Below, piece by piece: positions 8,171 through 19,182 of a DNA stretch of 64,000 nucleotides. Below the pieces are notes generated by a model. That model saw only the letters and a program-made list of their open reading frames with translations. It was not told the origin of the DNA and searched no databases. The translations under genes and the position numbers were made by a program. Each line of letters opens with the position of its first letter. Within the stretch, counting starts at the first letter, position 1. The stretch lies in contig JAGFIS010000003.1 of assembly GCA_024103425.1 (NCBI GenBank), forward strand, positions 1 through 64,000, written 5' to 3'. Origin of the DNA: Chitinophagaceae bacterium. GTDB taxonomy: Bacteria > Bacteroidota > Bacteroidia > Chitinophagales > Chitinophagaceae.

Positions 8171-8854
8171 ATGAAAATTGTTTTGTCCATATTTTTTACA
8201 TTTCTGCTGGCCATTACCAGCAATAATGTAAACGCGCAACAAAAAGAAGTGAACCGTATTGATGACGCCGTTCGCGTCTTGCGGGAGTTTGCAAACATGA
8301 AAGGAAATATCCCTCAGGAATTGCTCAATATCAGCGAGGGGATCATTATTGTTCCGAAGATGATCAATGCAGGTTTTGTGATTGCGGGAAAGAGAGGCCG
8401 GGGTATTGCACTGGTGAGAAATGATGACGGTTCGTGGAGCAACCCTGCTTTTGTAACAATCACCGGTGGAAGTGTCGGCTTTCAGGCAGGAGTGCAGTCA
8501 GTAGATCTTGTGTTGATATTCAGACACAGGGAGACCCTGGAAAATATTGGTGAGGGCACGTTTACATTGGGAGGCGATGTGTCGGCTACTGCAGGTCCGT
8601 TAGGAAGAAGCGGTAGCGCTACTACCGATTATAAATTTGAAGCGGAGGTGTATTCTTATTCTAAAAGTAAAGGCTTGTTTGCCGGTATCAGCCTGTCGGG
8701 CTCGGCCATCAGTGTTGACGACAACGCGAATAATCTCTTTTACGGACAAGATTTAGAGCCGGCAGAAATATATGCACTAAGCAATGGAGGGAATGCTTCT
8801 GTAAGTACTTTGAAAACAGTGTTGGTAGGCCTTTATCAGGATGGTATTGAGTAA
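8171..8854 (+). CDS. SYLF domain (Ysc84-like) lipid-binding protein
   Basis: A 227-residue secreted protein with signal peptide MKIVLSIFF to NVNAQ. The body matches the SYLF/Ysc84 domain: ISEGIIIVPKMINAGFVIAGKRGRG, then GGSVGFQAGVQSVDLVLIF and a C-terminal glycine-rich GLFAGISLSGSAI. The domain binds phosphoinositides in eukaryotes; the role of bacterial periplasmic members is unknown. ATG at 8171 gives the signal peptide; the frame opens at 8147. A hexamer-type box TAATATTG lies a little upstream, one base off the -7 consensus. Confidence 0.85.
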   Translation: MKIVLSIFFTFLLAITSNNVNAQQKEVNRIDDAVRVLREFANMKGNIPQELLNISEGIIIVPKMINAGFVIAGKRGRGIALVRNDDGSWSNPAFVTITGGSVGFQAGVQSVDLVLIFRHRETLENIGEGTFTLGGDVSATAGPLGRSGSATTDYKFEAEVYSYSKSKGLFAGISLSGSAISVDDNANNLFYGQDLEPAEIYALSNGGNASVSTLKTVLVGLYQDGIE

Positions 8855-8900
8855 TGCACTCTGTTCAGAAATTATGAAGTACATTTAAACAAAAACAGAA

Positions 8901-9725
8901 ATGTCGTTTCAGAACAGAACAGTATTCATAACCGGGGCATCAAGAGGTATCGGAAAAGCCATTGCCCTGAAACTGGCCAAAGACGGAGCCAATATTATTA
9001 TCGCTGCCAAGACTGTAGAACCTCATCCCAAACTGAATGGAACTATCTATACTGCTGCTAAAGAAATTGAAGATGCAGGCGGAAAGGCACTTGCCGTTCA
9101 GTGTGATATCCGTTTTGAAGATCAGATTATCAATGCTATAGAAAAGGGTGCTGCGCACTTCGGAGGTATTGATATCCTGATTAATAATGCCAGTGCGATC
9201 TCACTGACGAATGTAGAGAATACGAGTGCTAAGGTTTTTGATCTGATGCACGATATCAACGTGAGAGGGACTTTCCTTGTGAGCAAACATTGCATCCCCT
9301 GGCTGAAGAAAGGAACCAATCCGCATATATTAACGCTGTCGCCACCTATAAACCTCAGTGAAAAATGGGTGAGCTCGCATGTTGCTTACACTATGAGCAA
9401 GTATAACATGACGATGATTGCCACCGGACTTGCGGGCGAATTGAAAGAATATAAAATAGCTTCTAACTCCCTCTGGCCAAGGACAACCATCGCTACGGCT
9501 GCTGTGCAGAACTTATTGGGCGGTGATGCGCTGATGAGGAAGAGCCGTAAGCCCGATATTCTGGCCGATGTGGCGTATATCATTCTCAGCCGCCCATCTC
9601 ATGAATGTACCGGTTATACGTTTATTGATGATGAGGTTTTGAAATCAGAAGGTATTGAGGATTTGAGCAAGTATGCAGTGGATCCCTCTGAGAAGCTGTT
9701 TACAGATTTATTTCTCGATAAGTAA
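8901..9725 (+). CDS. SDR family oxidoreductase (HSDL2-like)
   Basis: A 274-residue cytoplasmic short-chain dehydrogenase. The cofactor motif TGASRGIG (residues 11-18), the NNAS motif and the catalytic Y163-x-x-x-K167 are all present. The IIIAAKT and EPHPKLNGTIYTAAKEI segments are typical of the hydroxysteroid dehydrogenase-like 2 subgroup, whose substrates are probably fatty acyl or sterol-like alcohols. It follows the SYLF gene by 46 nt and could be co-transcribed. Confidence 0.88.
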   Translation: MSFQNRTVFITGASRGIGKAIALKLAKDGANIIIAAKTVEPHPKLNGTIYTAAKEIEDAGGKALAVQCDIRFEDQIINAIEKGAAHFGGIDILINNASAISLTNVENTSAKVFDLMHDINVRGTFLVSKHCIPWLKKGTNPHILTLSPPINLSEKWVSSHVAYTMSKYNMTMIATGLAGELKEYKIASNSLWPRTTIATAAVQNLLGGDALMRKSRKPDILADVAYIILSRPSHECTGYTFIDDEVLKSEGIEDLSKYAVDPSEKLFTDLFLDK

Positions 9726-9727
9726 TT

Positions 9728-11830
9728 CTATAGGATCTTACTCCAGACGGTTTTGCCTTTTTTCTGTAACAGGTAACTCCTCAGGCAGGTGTTATCAGGA
9801 TTAGAGAGTTCAGGGTCGTTTGCAAGTAGTTCTTCAACTGAATCGTGTGCAGCCTGAAGAATATTCTTATCTTCCAGAATATTGGCAACCTTGAAGTTGA
9901 GCAATCCGCTCTGCCGGGTTCCTTCAATATCGCCGGGGCCCCGGAGTTCAAGATCTTTTTCAGCTATTTTAAATCCGTCGTTGGTCTCGCACATGATACT
10001 CAGACGCTGCTTGGCATCCTCAGATACTTTTAAGCCTGATAGCAGAATACAATAACTTTTCTCGCTCCCTCTACCGACCCTGCCGCGAAGTTGGTGTAAC
10101 TGTGGTAAACCGAAACGCTCGGCACTTTCAATAACCATTACCGTGGCGTTGGGAACGTTTACTCCTACTTCAATTACCGTTGTGCTGACCATGATTTGTG
10201 TATCACCCGTAACGAAGCGGTCCATATTGGTTTGTTTCAACTCAGACTTCTGCTTACCGTGTACCATGCTGATCCAGTATTGAGGTTCGGGGAAGTAAGA
10301 TTTTACTTCTTCGTAGCCTTTCATTAGATTCTCGTAATCCATTTTGGCCGACTCTTCAATCAGCGGATAGATGAAGTATGCCTGCCTGCCCTTATCAATT
10401 TCGCTTCTTACAAAATGCATCACTTCATTTCGGTGATAAGCGGAGCGGTGAACTGTCATCACAGGCGTGCGGCCGGGGGGCAGTTCATCCATCACACTGT
10501 AGTCCATATCTCCGTATGCAGCCAGTGTAAGTGTCCGCGGGATGGGTGTGGCAGTCATGACGAGTATGTGTGGTGCAATCTTATTTTTCCTCCAAAGTTT
10601 GGCGCGTTGCTCTACACCAAAGCGATGTTGTTCATCGATGATGGCAAGTCCGAGATTATTGAATTTGACAGTGTCCTCTATCAGTGCATGTGTGCCTGTA
10701 AGAATATGGATGGACCCATCCAGACAGCCTTGTAGAATCTCTTTTCGTTCCTTAGCACTGGTCGATCCCGTGAGGAGATCTACTTTCACCGGCATATTTT
10801 TCAAGAGTGAAGTAAGACTGTCATAATGTTGGCGGGCCAGGATCTCGGTCGGTGCCATAAGGCAGCTCTGGTATCCGTTATCTGCTGCAATTAACATTGA
10901 GAGTAAGGCTACAAGTGTCTTACCGCTTCCTACATCGCCTTGCAACAGCCTGTTCATCTGTCTGCCGATACCCAAGTCTTTTCTGATTTCTTTCAATACT
11001 TTTTTCTGAGCTCCTGTAAGCATGAATGGCAATTGATGATTGTAAAACTCATTAAAGTATTCACCTACGGTTTCGAATACAAATCCCTTTGATTGTTGAT
11101 GTCTTCTGAGCCTGACCATCGCCATACTGAGTTGCGCCAGGAAGAGTTCTTCAAATTTCAATCGTCGCACAGATTGGTCATGGCTGGCCTTGTCTTTAGG
11201 GAAGTGAATTTGTCTGAGTGCTTCCCATCTGCCCATCAGTTTAAACTGTTGGATGAGCGACTGTGGAAGATTCTCGTTGATATCCTTTTCACTGATCTGC
11301 TGGAACAGTGCAGAAGTTAATGCTGCTATTTGCCGCCCGCCGAGATGGCGCATCTTTAATTTTTCCGTACTCGGATAAACCGGTTCGAGATAGTCTTTGG
11401 GCCCGGAGTCGGTCGTAACTTTTTGCAACTCCGGATGCGACATCTGTGGCTTGTCCATGAAGAAAGTCACCTTCCCGAAAATTTGAAAGGTATCTCCCGG
11501 GTGCAGCATCTTTTCAATAAAATAGATACCCTGAAACCAAACCAGTTCCATATAACCTGTACCGTCGGTTATTGTGGCAACCAGCCTTCTGGATCGTTTG
11601 ACACCCAGCACTTCGGTTGTAATAATTTTTCCTGTTATCAGAGCATATTCCGTTGTGTGGGCGAGTTCCTTTATAGTAGTAATTCTGGTGCGGTCAATGT
11701 ATCTGAAAGGGAAATAATGCAATAAGTCATCGAAAGTGAAAATACCGGCTTCTTTTTTAAGGATATCGGCTTTCACAGGGCCTACTCCCTTAAGGTATTC
11801 AATAGGTGTATTTAAAATATCCGGATTCAA
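9728..11830 (-). CDS. recG: ATP-dependent DNA helicase RecG
   Basis: A 700-residue RecG, full length for the family. It has an N-terminal wedge domain (the OB-fold region at about residues 60-130), then superfamily 2 helicase motifs: Walker A G-D-V-G-S-G-K (298-304), D-E-Q-H, TATPIPRT and the RGRVGRG motif VI, with the TRG region after it. It remodels stalled replication forks and Holliday junctions. The start codon must be TTG at 11830, because no ATG lies upstream of the conserved N-terminus. A perfect TATATTTG box is 16 nt upstream. Confidence 0.97.
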   Translation of the reverse strand: MNPDILNTPIEYLKGVGPVKADILKKEAGIFTFDDLLHYFPFRYIDRTRITTIKELAHTTEYALITGKIITTEVLGVKRSRRLVATITDGTGYMELVWFQGIYFIEKMLHPGDTFQIFGKVTFFMDKPQMSHPELQKVTTDSGPKDYLEPVYPSTEKLKMRHLGGRQIAALTSALFQQISEKDINENLPQSLIQQFKLMGRWEALRQIHFPKDKASHDQSVRRLKFEELFLAQLSMAMVRLRRHQQSKGFVFETVGEYFNEFYNHQLPFMLTGAQKKVLKEIRKDLGIGRQMNRLLQGDVGSGKTLVALLSMLIAADNGYQSCLMAPTEILARQHYDSLTSLLKNMPVKVDLLTGSTSAKERKEILQGCLDGSIHILTGTHALIEDTVKFNNLGLAIIDEQHRFGVEQRAKLWRKNKIAPHILVMTATPIPRTLTLAAYGDMDYSVMDELPPGRTPVMTVHRSAYHRNEVMHFVRSEIDKGRQAYFIYPLIEESAKMDYENLMKGYEEVKSYFPEPQYWISMVHGKQKSELKQTNMDRFVTGDTQIMVSTTVIEVGVNVPNATVMVIESAERFGLPQLHQLRGRVGRGSEKSYCILLSGLKVSEDAKQRLSIMCETNDGFKIAEKDLELRGPGDIEGTRQSGLLNFKVANILEDKNILQAAHDSVEELLANDPELSNPDNTCLRSYLLQKKGKTVWSKIL

Positions 11831-11846
11831 TGATGCCTGCTTTTTA

Positions 11847-11854
11847 CAAATATA
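11847..11854 (-). promoter_or_regulatory. -7 promoter element of recG
   Basis: TATATTTG on the minus strand matches TAnnTTTG exactly, 16 nt before the TTG start. No good TTTG is seen at -33. Confidence 0.4.
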
Positions 11855-11926
11855 AAATTGAAGTTTGACGATTTGTCCTTTTGACTAAATATAGAAATGG
11901 TTAATTTAGTTGGGAATTCTAACGCC

Positions 11927-12976
11927 ATGAAGAAAATCAAATACTTGTTATTCCTGCTCCCGTTCCTTGTTTATTTAAATAGTTGTAAGAAAGATAAGAC
12001 TGAAGAACCGAAGGAGCCTGTTCAAATCTATCCTCCACAAAAGCCCGGATTTTTAGTTGTCGGTTATTTTCCATCCTATCGCAGTGTGGATGCGGTACCC
12101 GACCGAATGTTCCGCATGTGTGATGTAGTGAATTACGCATTTGCCGATATTACTTCTTCGAATACTGCATCAATTATCGACACCAGGAAGTTTGAGCAAC
12201 TCTACCAAAAGGCGAAGGCCAACGGAGCTAAGGTTTTCCTTGCAATCGGCGGATCATCTGATTTGTTCGGAACCATGAGTAGTACCGAACAGGGCAGGAC
12301 CACTTTCGTCAAAGATCTGATGCAGAAGGTAAGGCAGTATAAACTCGATGGTATTGATATGGATTGGGAATACCCCAGAAGCAGCAATGGTACCAAAGAA
12401 TCGTTTACTGCATTGATGAAACAGCTTTCGGATTCTCTGCATGTGGACGGAAAATATTACCTCTCAGCAGCAATCACTCCCGGTATATATGCGGGCTCGG
12501 TAAGGGATGGAATCAGTAATGAGGTATTTAATTATGCAGATTGGTTTAATGTGATGGTGTATGATGATTTTACTACACTACCAGCTAACCAGTATCAACA
12601 GCACAGTCCGTATTCTATGGTGCTGACATCCATGAATTACTGGATCAATACCAGAGGCATGCCCAAGGATAAATGTGTTCTTGGTATTCCGGTTTATGGC
12701 CGTCCTTCGGGAATGACACAATCGGGCACCACCCTTACTTACAGTAATATACTATCACAGGGCGGAGATCCGCTTTCAGACTCCGCGATTGTATCGGCAG
12801 CGGGATATACCGATTACAAAATCTACTATAATGGTCAGCCGACGGTAAAAAAGAAATCGGCTTATGCTAAGGCAAACGGTGGCGGTATTATGTTCTGGGA
12901 AATGGGACAAGATGCAACCAATGATAACTCACTGATGAAAGCTGCCTGTGATACGTTGGGTATCCGTTACGATTAA
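11927..12976 (+). CDS. Glycoside hydrolase family 18 lipoprotein (chitinase-like)
   Basis: A 349-residue lipoprotein. The N-terminus ends in the lipobox LNS-C20 followed by KKDK, so it is likely anchored in the outer membrane. The GH18 catalytic motif DGIDMDWE (141-148) is intact, with E148 as the acid and D146 and D144 as its partners. YNVMVYD-type and GIPVYGRP segments follow. It should cleave chitin or another GlcNAc-containing glycan such as an N-glycan core. ATG at 11927 is chosen over the upstream in-frame 11897 because it gives the signal peptide. It is divergent from recG. Confidence 0.9.
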   Translation: MKKIKYLLFLLPFLVYLNSCKKDKTEEPKEPVQIYPPQKPGFLVVGYFPSYRSVDAVPDRMFRMCDVVNYAFADITSSNTASIIDTRKFEQLYQKAKANGAKVFLAIGGSSDLFGTMSSTEQGRTTFVKDLMQKVRQYKLDGIDMDWEYPRSSNGTKESFTALMKQLSDSLHVDGKYYLSAAITPGIYAGSVRDGISNEVFNYADWFNVMVYDDFTTLPANQYQQHSPYSMVLTSMNYWINTRGMPKDKCVLGIPVYGRPSGMTQSGTTLTYSNILSQGGDPLSDSAIVSAAGYTDYKIYYNGQPTVKKKSAYAKANGGGIMFWEMGQDATNDNSLMKAACDTLGIRYD

Positions 12977-12985
12977 ACGTGATGT

Positions 12986-15589
12986 TTATCTGATGAGTGT
13001 GGAAGTCCCTTTCTGACGGATCCGGTTACCCATATAGTCTTCGCCCTCTGCCTGCCATACGAATGTGGCTGCATCTTGCGGCATTCCTTTGAAAGTGCCA
13101 TTCCAGCCTCTGTTCATTTCGCTCGTTGAGAAAATCAACTTACCTGTCCGGTTATAAATTCTGAAGTAAGTGATAGAACGCATACCGATTGCTATGGGAG
13201 TAAGCACGTCGTTCAGTCCGTCATTATTAGGCGTAAACGCATTCGGCACATAGAAACCCGGTTGCAGTTTGAACACCTTCACCATGATTGTATCTGTAGC
13301 AACACAACCGCCGTCAGTCACTGCTCTGACAACGTATTGCTGATCGTTTGTCAGCAGCGCAGTCGGACTCTGTGAGAACGGATCGTTAAGGCCTGTGGAA
13401 GGAATCCACTGGAAAGTTTCTGCATTCGAATTTGCAAACAGATGCAGTGGCTGATCTACCACGATTGAAGTATCACGCGGACCGGCATCCACGTACGGAG
13501 TAACAACCTTAATGGTAACTGTGTCAAATGCAGGTTTAGGGCAACCCCTGGTATCGTTTACCTGGAGGATGTATTGAATAGTTTCTTTCGGCGTAGCAAC
13601 CGGGCTCGGAATCGCGTCATTGTTCAAATACGTGGCCGGGTACCATTTGTAAATACTTCCGCCGCTGCCCGAAAGTAACACGGACTCATTGATGCAAATC
13701 GTCGTGTCATTTCCTGCATCCGCAGCAGGATAAGGAACTGTTCTTACCGTTACTGAACCTGTAGTGTTGCACCCGCCGATAGATGCTACTACATTGTAAG
13801 TTGTATTACCTACCGGCACTGCAATAGGTGATGGGTCTGTGGCAGAACTCAGGGTAGCATCAGGTGACCATAAATAATGCAGTGCATCGCCCGTCGGCCG
13901 TAACCGTATGCTGTCTGTCAGACAAATCGTCGTATCGGAAGGCATCCGGAGTGTCACAAAATCGACAACCGAAACTACAACCGAATCAATATTATTACAG
14001 CCGCGGCTCTCTTCGTACATCGCGTAGTAGGTCGTTGTCTTTTTCGGACTGACTATCGGGTTGAAGATGTTGACATTATTAATATTATAGTTTGGCGACC
14101 ACACAATAGTTCCTCCTTTCCCGACTGCGTTGAGTTGCAAGTCATCAATACTGCATATCAGTGTATCATTTGTTATTTCGAACGGAGGTTTTTGAAGAAT
14201 GGTGACATTGCCTGTAAAGGTCTTCTCGCAACCCATTGTAGATTGTATGGTTAGCGATACAGGGAAGTCTCCTTCAGATGAATATGTGTACTTAGGATTC
14301 CGTTGCCGTGATGTGTCTGATTGATCACCGGGCACACCGAAATCCCATTTCCAGGAATTAATGGTACCATACTTTGCGAAAGATTTATCGGTGAAGTAGA
14401 TTTCAGAGTTCACACATCTTCCGTCAACATCGAAGTCAACGATAAATCCGGGATATACTTTCACAGTCTGAGTGATGGAATCAGAACAATCCTCGCCGCG
14501 GTTTACTACTAGTTTGTACACATATACTCCGGTATCAGAGTATTTGTGTGATGGTTTTTCCAGATTAGAGAAGTTATCCGGACCTGAAGCCGGGTCTCCG
14601 AAATCCCAGAAGAATGTTTTGTTCAGCGGAGAGAAGTCATCGTTTGAAAAGCTGACAACAAAGCTATCACACTGAACCGGTTTGGGATCCAGCCGGGCAC
14701 CAGCAAAGTCACAGTTAGTAACGTTTACGATAAAGTCTTTATAAGCAGTTGAAAGTTTTATACCGTTCCGGTAGGAGCTGACGCCAACAGTCACAACATA
14801 TCGCCCAAGATCGGGGGCGATCCCCGAGATAGTTCCTGTTTTCGAATCAATAGTGGCCTTATCTCCAAGCGGACTGGTAGCCGAGAAAGGGGAAATATAA
14901 GTCACTGAGTTGTATGGAGGTGGTGCAGGGTTGATGTTTGAAGAGTTGCGAAGTGCACCACCGTCGTTAGCTGTTGCAAAAAAATAAACCAAAGAATCGT
15001 GGTCGGGGTCTTTTGCGCCAAATTCGAGTTTGAATGGTTTCTTACCACAGATGGCATCGATGGTGGCTGTAAACTCAGGACTGCTGTCGACGATCTTCCC
15101 GGGTATTTCGCAAAAGAATGTGCTTCCCGCATTAGACCCTCCGGCATTTTCTACGTTCTCCAGAGGTGCTACACGGCAACAGGTCTGGTAAGCTGCCGTA
15201 TATCCATTGGCATTATCAGGTAGTTCAATGAGGTAGGTATAAAATGCCACGTTATACCTGAGGTTAGGTGGCGAGGTGATACACGAAGGAAATGGGTTGA
15301 CACTCACGGCTTCCTCTCTCGATTTGAATACTTCTGTATAGGCACCTGCCGCAGGATATTGTTTTTTAGTTCCGTTGTCGAAGATTCCGATGTAAACGCT
15401 TGCCGGCATCGCTGCACCGTCAAGAGTATTTTCGTCGCGGAATAATTTCAGGGTAATTCTGTAGATAGACATATTGGCACTGCTGCCTGCACCGACGTAT
15501 TGGTAAATCATCTCACCCCCAATGATATGTTTACCAAAAACAGGGAAAAGAAATAGTACAGATATAATAAACAACAGGCTTTTCTTCAT
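12986..15589 (-). CDS. Large PKD-domain surface protein with CHU_C (T9SS type B) C-terminus
   Basis: An 867-residue secreted protein. It has a signal peptide (MKKSLLFIIS to FGK), an N-terminal region beginning HIIGGEM that is common in this adhesin-like group, at least two PKD domains (FFWDFGDP and WKWDFGVPG motifs), and repeated Ig-like segments with a recurring DTTIC pattern. The last roughly 90 residues form a gliding-motility-associated C-terminal domain (PNAFTPNNDGLND, then FRIYNRTGKLIF and WNGTFKG), which directs type IX secretion (type B). ATG at 15589 is preferred over the frame start at 15706. It is probably a surface or extracellular adhesin. It could be the last gene of the guaB, DUF4105, hydrolase run on this strand. 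Confidence 0.88.
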   Translation of the reverse strand: MKKSLLFIISVLFLFPVFGKHIIGGEMIYQYVGAGSSANMSIYRITLKLFRDENTLDGAAMPASVYIGIFDNGTKKQYPAAGAYTEVFKSREEAVSVNPFPSCITSPPNLRYNVAFYTYLIELPDNANGYTAAYQTCCRVAPLENVENAGGSNAGSTFFCEIPGKIVDSSPEFTATIDAICGKKPFKLEFGAKDPDHDSLVYFFATANDGGALRNSSNINPAPPPYNSVTYISPFSATSPLGDKATIDSKTGTISGIAPDLGRYVVTVGVSSYRNGIKLSTAYKDFIVNVTNCDFAGARLDPKPVQCDSFVVSFSNDDFSPLNKTFFWDFGDPASGPDNFSNLEKPSHKYSDTGVYVYKLVVNRGEDCSDSITQTVKVYPGFIVDFDVDGRCVNSEIYFTDKSFAKYGTINSWKWDFGVPGDQSDTSRQRNPKYTYSSEGDFPVSLTIQSTMGCEKTFTGNVTILQKPPFEITNDTLICSIDDLQLNAVGKGGTIVWSPNYNINNVNIFNPIVSPKKTTTYYAMYEESRGCNNIDSVVVSVVDFVTLRMPSDTTICLTDSIRLRPTGDALHYLWSPDATLSSATDPSPIAVPVGNTTYNVVASIGGCNTTGSVTVRTVPYPAADAGNDTTICINESVLLSGSGGSIYKWYPATYLNNDAIPSPVATPKETIQYILQVNDTRGCPKPAFDTVTIKVVTPYVDAGPRDTSIVVDQPLHLFANSNAETFQWIPSTGLNDPFSQSPTALLTNDQQYVVRAVTDGGCVATDTIMVKVFKLQPGFYVPNAFTPNNDGLNDVLTPIAIGMRSITYFRIYNRTGKLIFSTSEMNRGWNGTFKGMPQDAATFVWQAEGEDYMGNRIRQKGTSTLIR

Positions 15590-15671
15590 CTCCAAAATAG
15601 ATTCGGGGTTTTCAGAGCGAATATTAAAATTCGTGATTTTTTTTGTGAAATTGAAATAGAATTCAAAGTTT

Positions 15672-16475
15672 TCACACTCTTCTGCTGTTTTCGAGGAAAT
15701 TGGCAAGGGCCTGGCCGGTTAACTCTTCTTCTTCCCACATACCCATATGTGCTGTCTTTTCCAGAATTTTAGATGTGGTTTTAGCCGGTAAAGCCGCTTG
15801 TCTCAGCGAGAGTTCTAAAGGTACTACTCCGTCGTATTTACCAATAATAAATAGCACGGGCACATGTGATTTTGCAAGTACTTCAGAACGGTCGGGACGT
15901 CGCATCATGGCTTCGTAATAGCCAATCAATGTTTCATCGGTAATGCCGGTTGCCAGACTTAAAAGTTCGGTGATGTACTCAGGATGGTTTTGTTGAGATG
16001 TTTCTGAGAATAGCCCCGGAGTAATGGTTTTAAGGAAGGTAAAACCGCCGTTCTTTCTGATGAACTCGATACCTTTCTTTCTGACCTCTTTTTTTTCTTC
16101 CGTGTCCGGATAAGAAGATGAATGCACTAAACCGTATGAAAGGAGCCTGTCTTCATATTTCTCGGCAAAGGCCATCGTCGTGTATCCGCCCATACTATGG
16201 CCGAAGAGGTGGAATTTATTATTTCTTTCTTCATAATCTACGATGGCTTTGGTGGTATCGGCGAGGTCGTCGATAGTAAACCCATGGTCTAATGCTTCAG
16301 ATTTTCCGCTTCCGGGCAAATCGGGTACAATGAGCTTATAATTGCTTTCAAGAGCTTTAATCTGGCGGTTCCACACGTCGCCGGTTTCACCGAACCCGTG
16401 CAGCAGTACAACAGGAGTTCCCTGTCCGTAAACACGGTAAAAAAGTTTTTTATTCCTGAAGTGTATCTCCGGCAT
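15672..16475 (-). CDS. Alpha/beta-fold hydrolase
   Basis: A 267-residue cytoplasmic alpha/beta hydrolase with a complete catalytic triad: nucleophile S94 in GHSMG, Asp in GKYDGVVP and His in TAHMGMWE. The oxyanion motif HGFGE is at residues 26-30. It is typical of carboxylesterases, C-C hydrolases and haloperoxidase-like members, and the substrate is not predictable. It overlaps the DUF4105 gene by 26 nt, so the two are translationally linked. Confidence 0.88.
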   Translation of the reverse strand: MPEIHFRNKKLFYRVYGQGTPVVLLHGFGETGDVWNRQIKALESNYKLIVPDLPGSGKSEALDHGFTIDDLADTTKAIVDYEERNNKFHLFGHSMGGYTTMAFAEKYEDRLLSYGLVHSSSYPDTEEKKEVRKKGIEFIRKNGGFTFLKTITPGLFSETSQQNHPEYITELLSLATGITDETLIGYYEAMMRRPDRSEVLAKSHVPVLFIIGKYDGVVPLELSLRQAALPAKTTSKILEKTAHMGMWEEEELTGQALANFLENSRRV

Positions 16476-17640
16476 GAGGTTTCTTTTTTACTGCAAATAA
16501 AACCAGGCATCTGAACACCAGCATCAGGTTCAAAGGTATTAAAACAGGATTCAACGACTGTGGCAACCAGAACCAGAGGCCTACCAGCAGTAGCTGGAAG
16601 ATGGCGTACAAGAGGAAATAATATTTCGGCCATTTCTTCCGGCTGTGTACATAAAATGCAGCGATAATGTGTGTCGGCCATGCCCAAAGCAGGTTGTAAT
16701 TGTCTTTCGTCATGAAGTGATCTGTAGCGACCCACATTAATATAAGGAGGATACCTAACAGGCCGATCAGGAAGAACATTACTCCGTCAAAGCCGAGAAG
16801 GAAATTCCTGATAAACTGATTTTTAGAGAAACTTAGAAAAGCTATCAGCACAAATAAGCAGGTGAGTATGAAAAACGGACCTGCTATATTATGTTTTTCA
16901 TGGCCTGTAAACTCGGCCCGCAGAATCATCGCTTTATCACTTACTAATAGTCTGTTGTCCACAGTCACACTGTCAAAAGCATCCATCAGATATTCCGGCA
17001 AAAAGAGTTTTTCTTTTGGTGTCATAACTCTGTCCAGTCTGCGGCCCAACAGAATATCTATCCCCAGTTTGCTCCATGGTTTCTCGTTCTGGTTAAGGTA
17101 TTCGTGTATGCCGTCTCTGAAGGTCATCTGCTCGTTGGACAAGTCTTTATAAACAAGTCTTCCGTCGGCAATAGAATCAATCAGGTCGGCAACTCTGGTA
17201 GTGCAGTTATCAAAGGTGAAGTCGTATTTATAATACCTATTTGCAGGCATCATGTTCCACTCCAGATATTTGAGCAGTTTATCTTTTTCTTCACAGGTAA
17301 GGTTGAGCACCTGTTCAGTGATGCTGCGGTTTTCCATCATTGCCATGTATTCAAAGGCGCTGAAGTTCTCTGCCGAGATGTAATAATTCAGTTTGCCCCT
17401 GGCAAATTTGATATAGAAACCTTTCTCGTCGAAATTGAATGTGCCGTAGTTGAAGACAACATCGCGCACTCCCGCAGAATCGGTAATGCGTAATGCCGTA
17501 TGTCCGAAGGTAGAATACAATTCTTCTCCGGGAGAAACGGTCAGCAGACTGACCCTGATCGAACAATCTTGTGCATAACCTGAAAAGAAGGTTCCATAGG
17601 AAAGTAAAAGAGTAAAAAACAGGTATAACCTTTTCAACAC
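16450..17640 (-). CDS. DUF4105 (Lnb N-terminal-like) membrane protein
   Basis: A 396-residue protein with a signal sequence ending SGYAQ, a periplasmic DUF4105 domain (conserved GEELYSTFGHTALRI, and FDNCTTRVADLIDS with a conserved Cys) and about four transmembrane segments in the C-terminal third. The domain is related to the N-terminal part of lacto-N-biosidase LnbX and may be a cysteine hydrolase; its activity is unknown. The start is GTG at 17640 or TTG at 17637, with no ATG nearby. It lies 8 nt after guaB and overlaps the next gene, so it is probably part of one operon. Confidence 0.85.
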   Translation of the reverse strand: MLKRLYLFFTLLLSYGTFFSGYAQDCSIRVSLLTVSPGEELYSTFGHTALRITDSAGVRDVVFNYGTFNFDEKGFYIKFARGKLNYYISAENFSAFEYMAMMENRSITEQVLNLTCEEKDKLLKYLEWNMMPANRYYKYDFTFDNCTTRVADLIDSIADGRLVYKDLSNEQMTFRDGIHEYLNQNEKPWSKLGIDILLGRRLDRVMTPKEKLFLPEYLMDAFDSVTVDNRLLVSDKAMILRAEFTGHEKHNIAGPFFILTCLFVLIAFLSFSKNQFIRNFLLGFDGVMFFLIGLLGILLILMWVATDHFMTKDNYNLLWAWPTHIIAAFYVHSRKKWPKYYFLLYAIFQLLLVGLWFWLPQSLNPVLIPLNLMLVFRCLVLFAVKKKPHAGDTLQE

Positions 17641-17648
17641 ATTACTGA

Positions 17649-19171
<1,523 letters not shown>

Positions 19172-19182
19172 TGGGCTTTTTT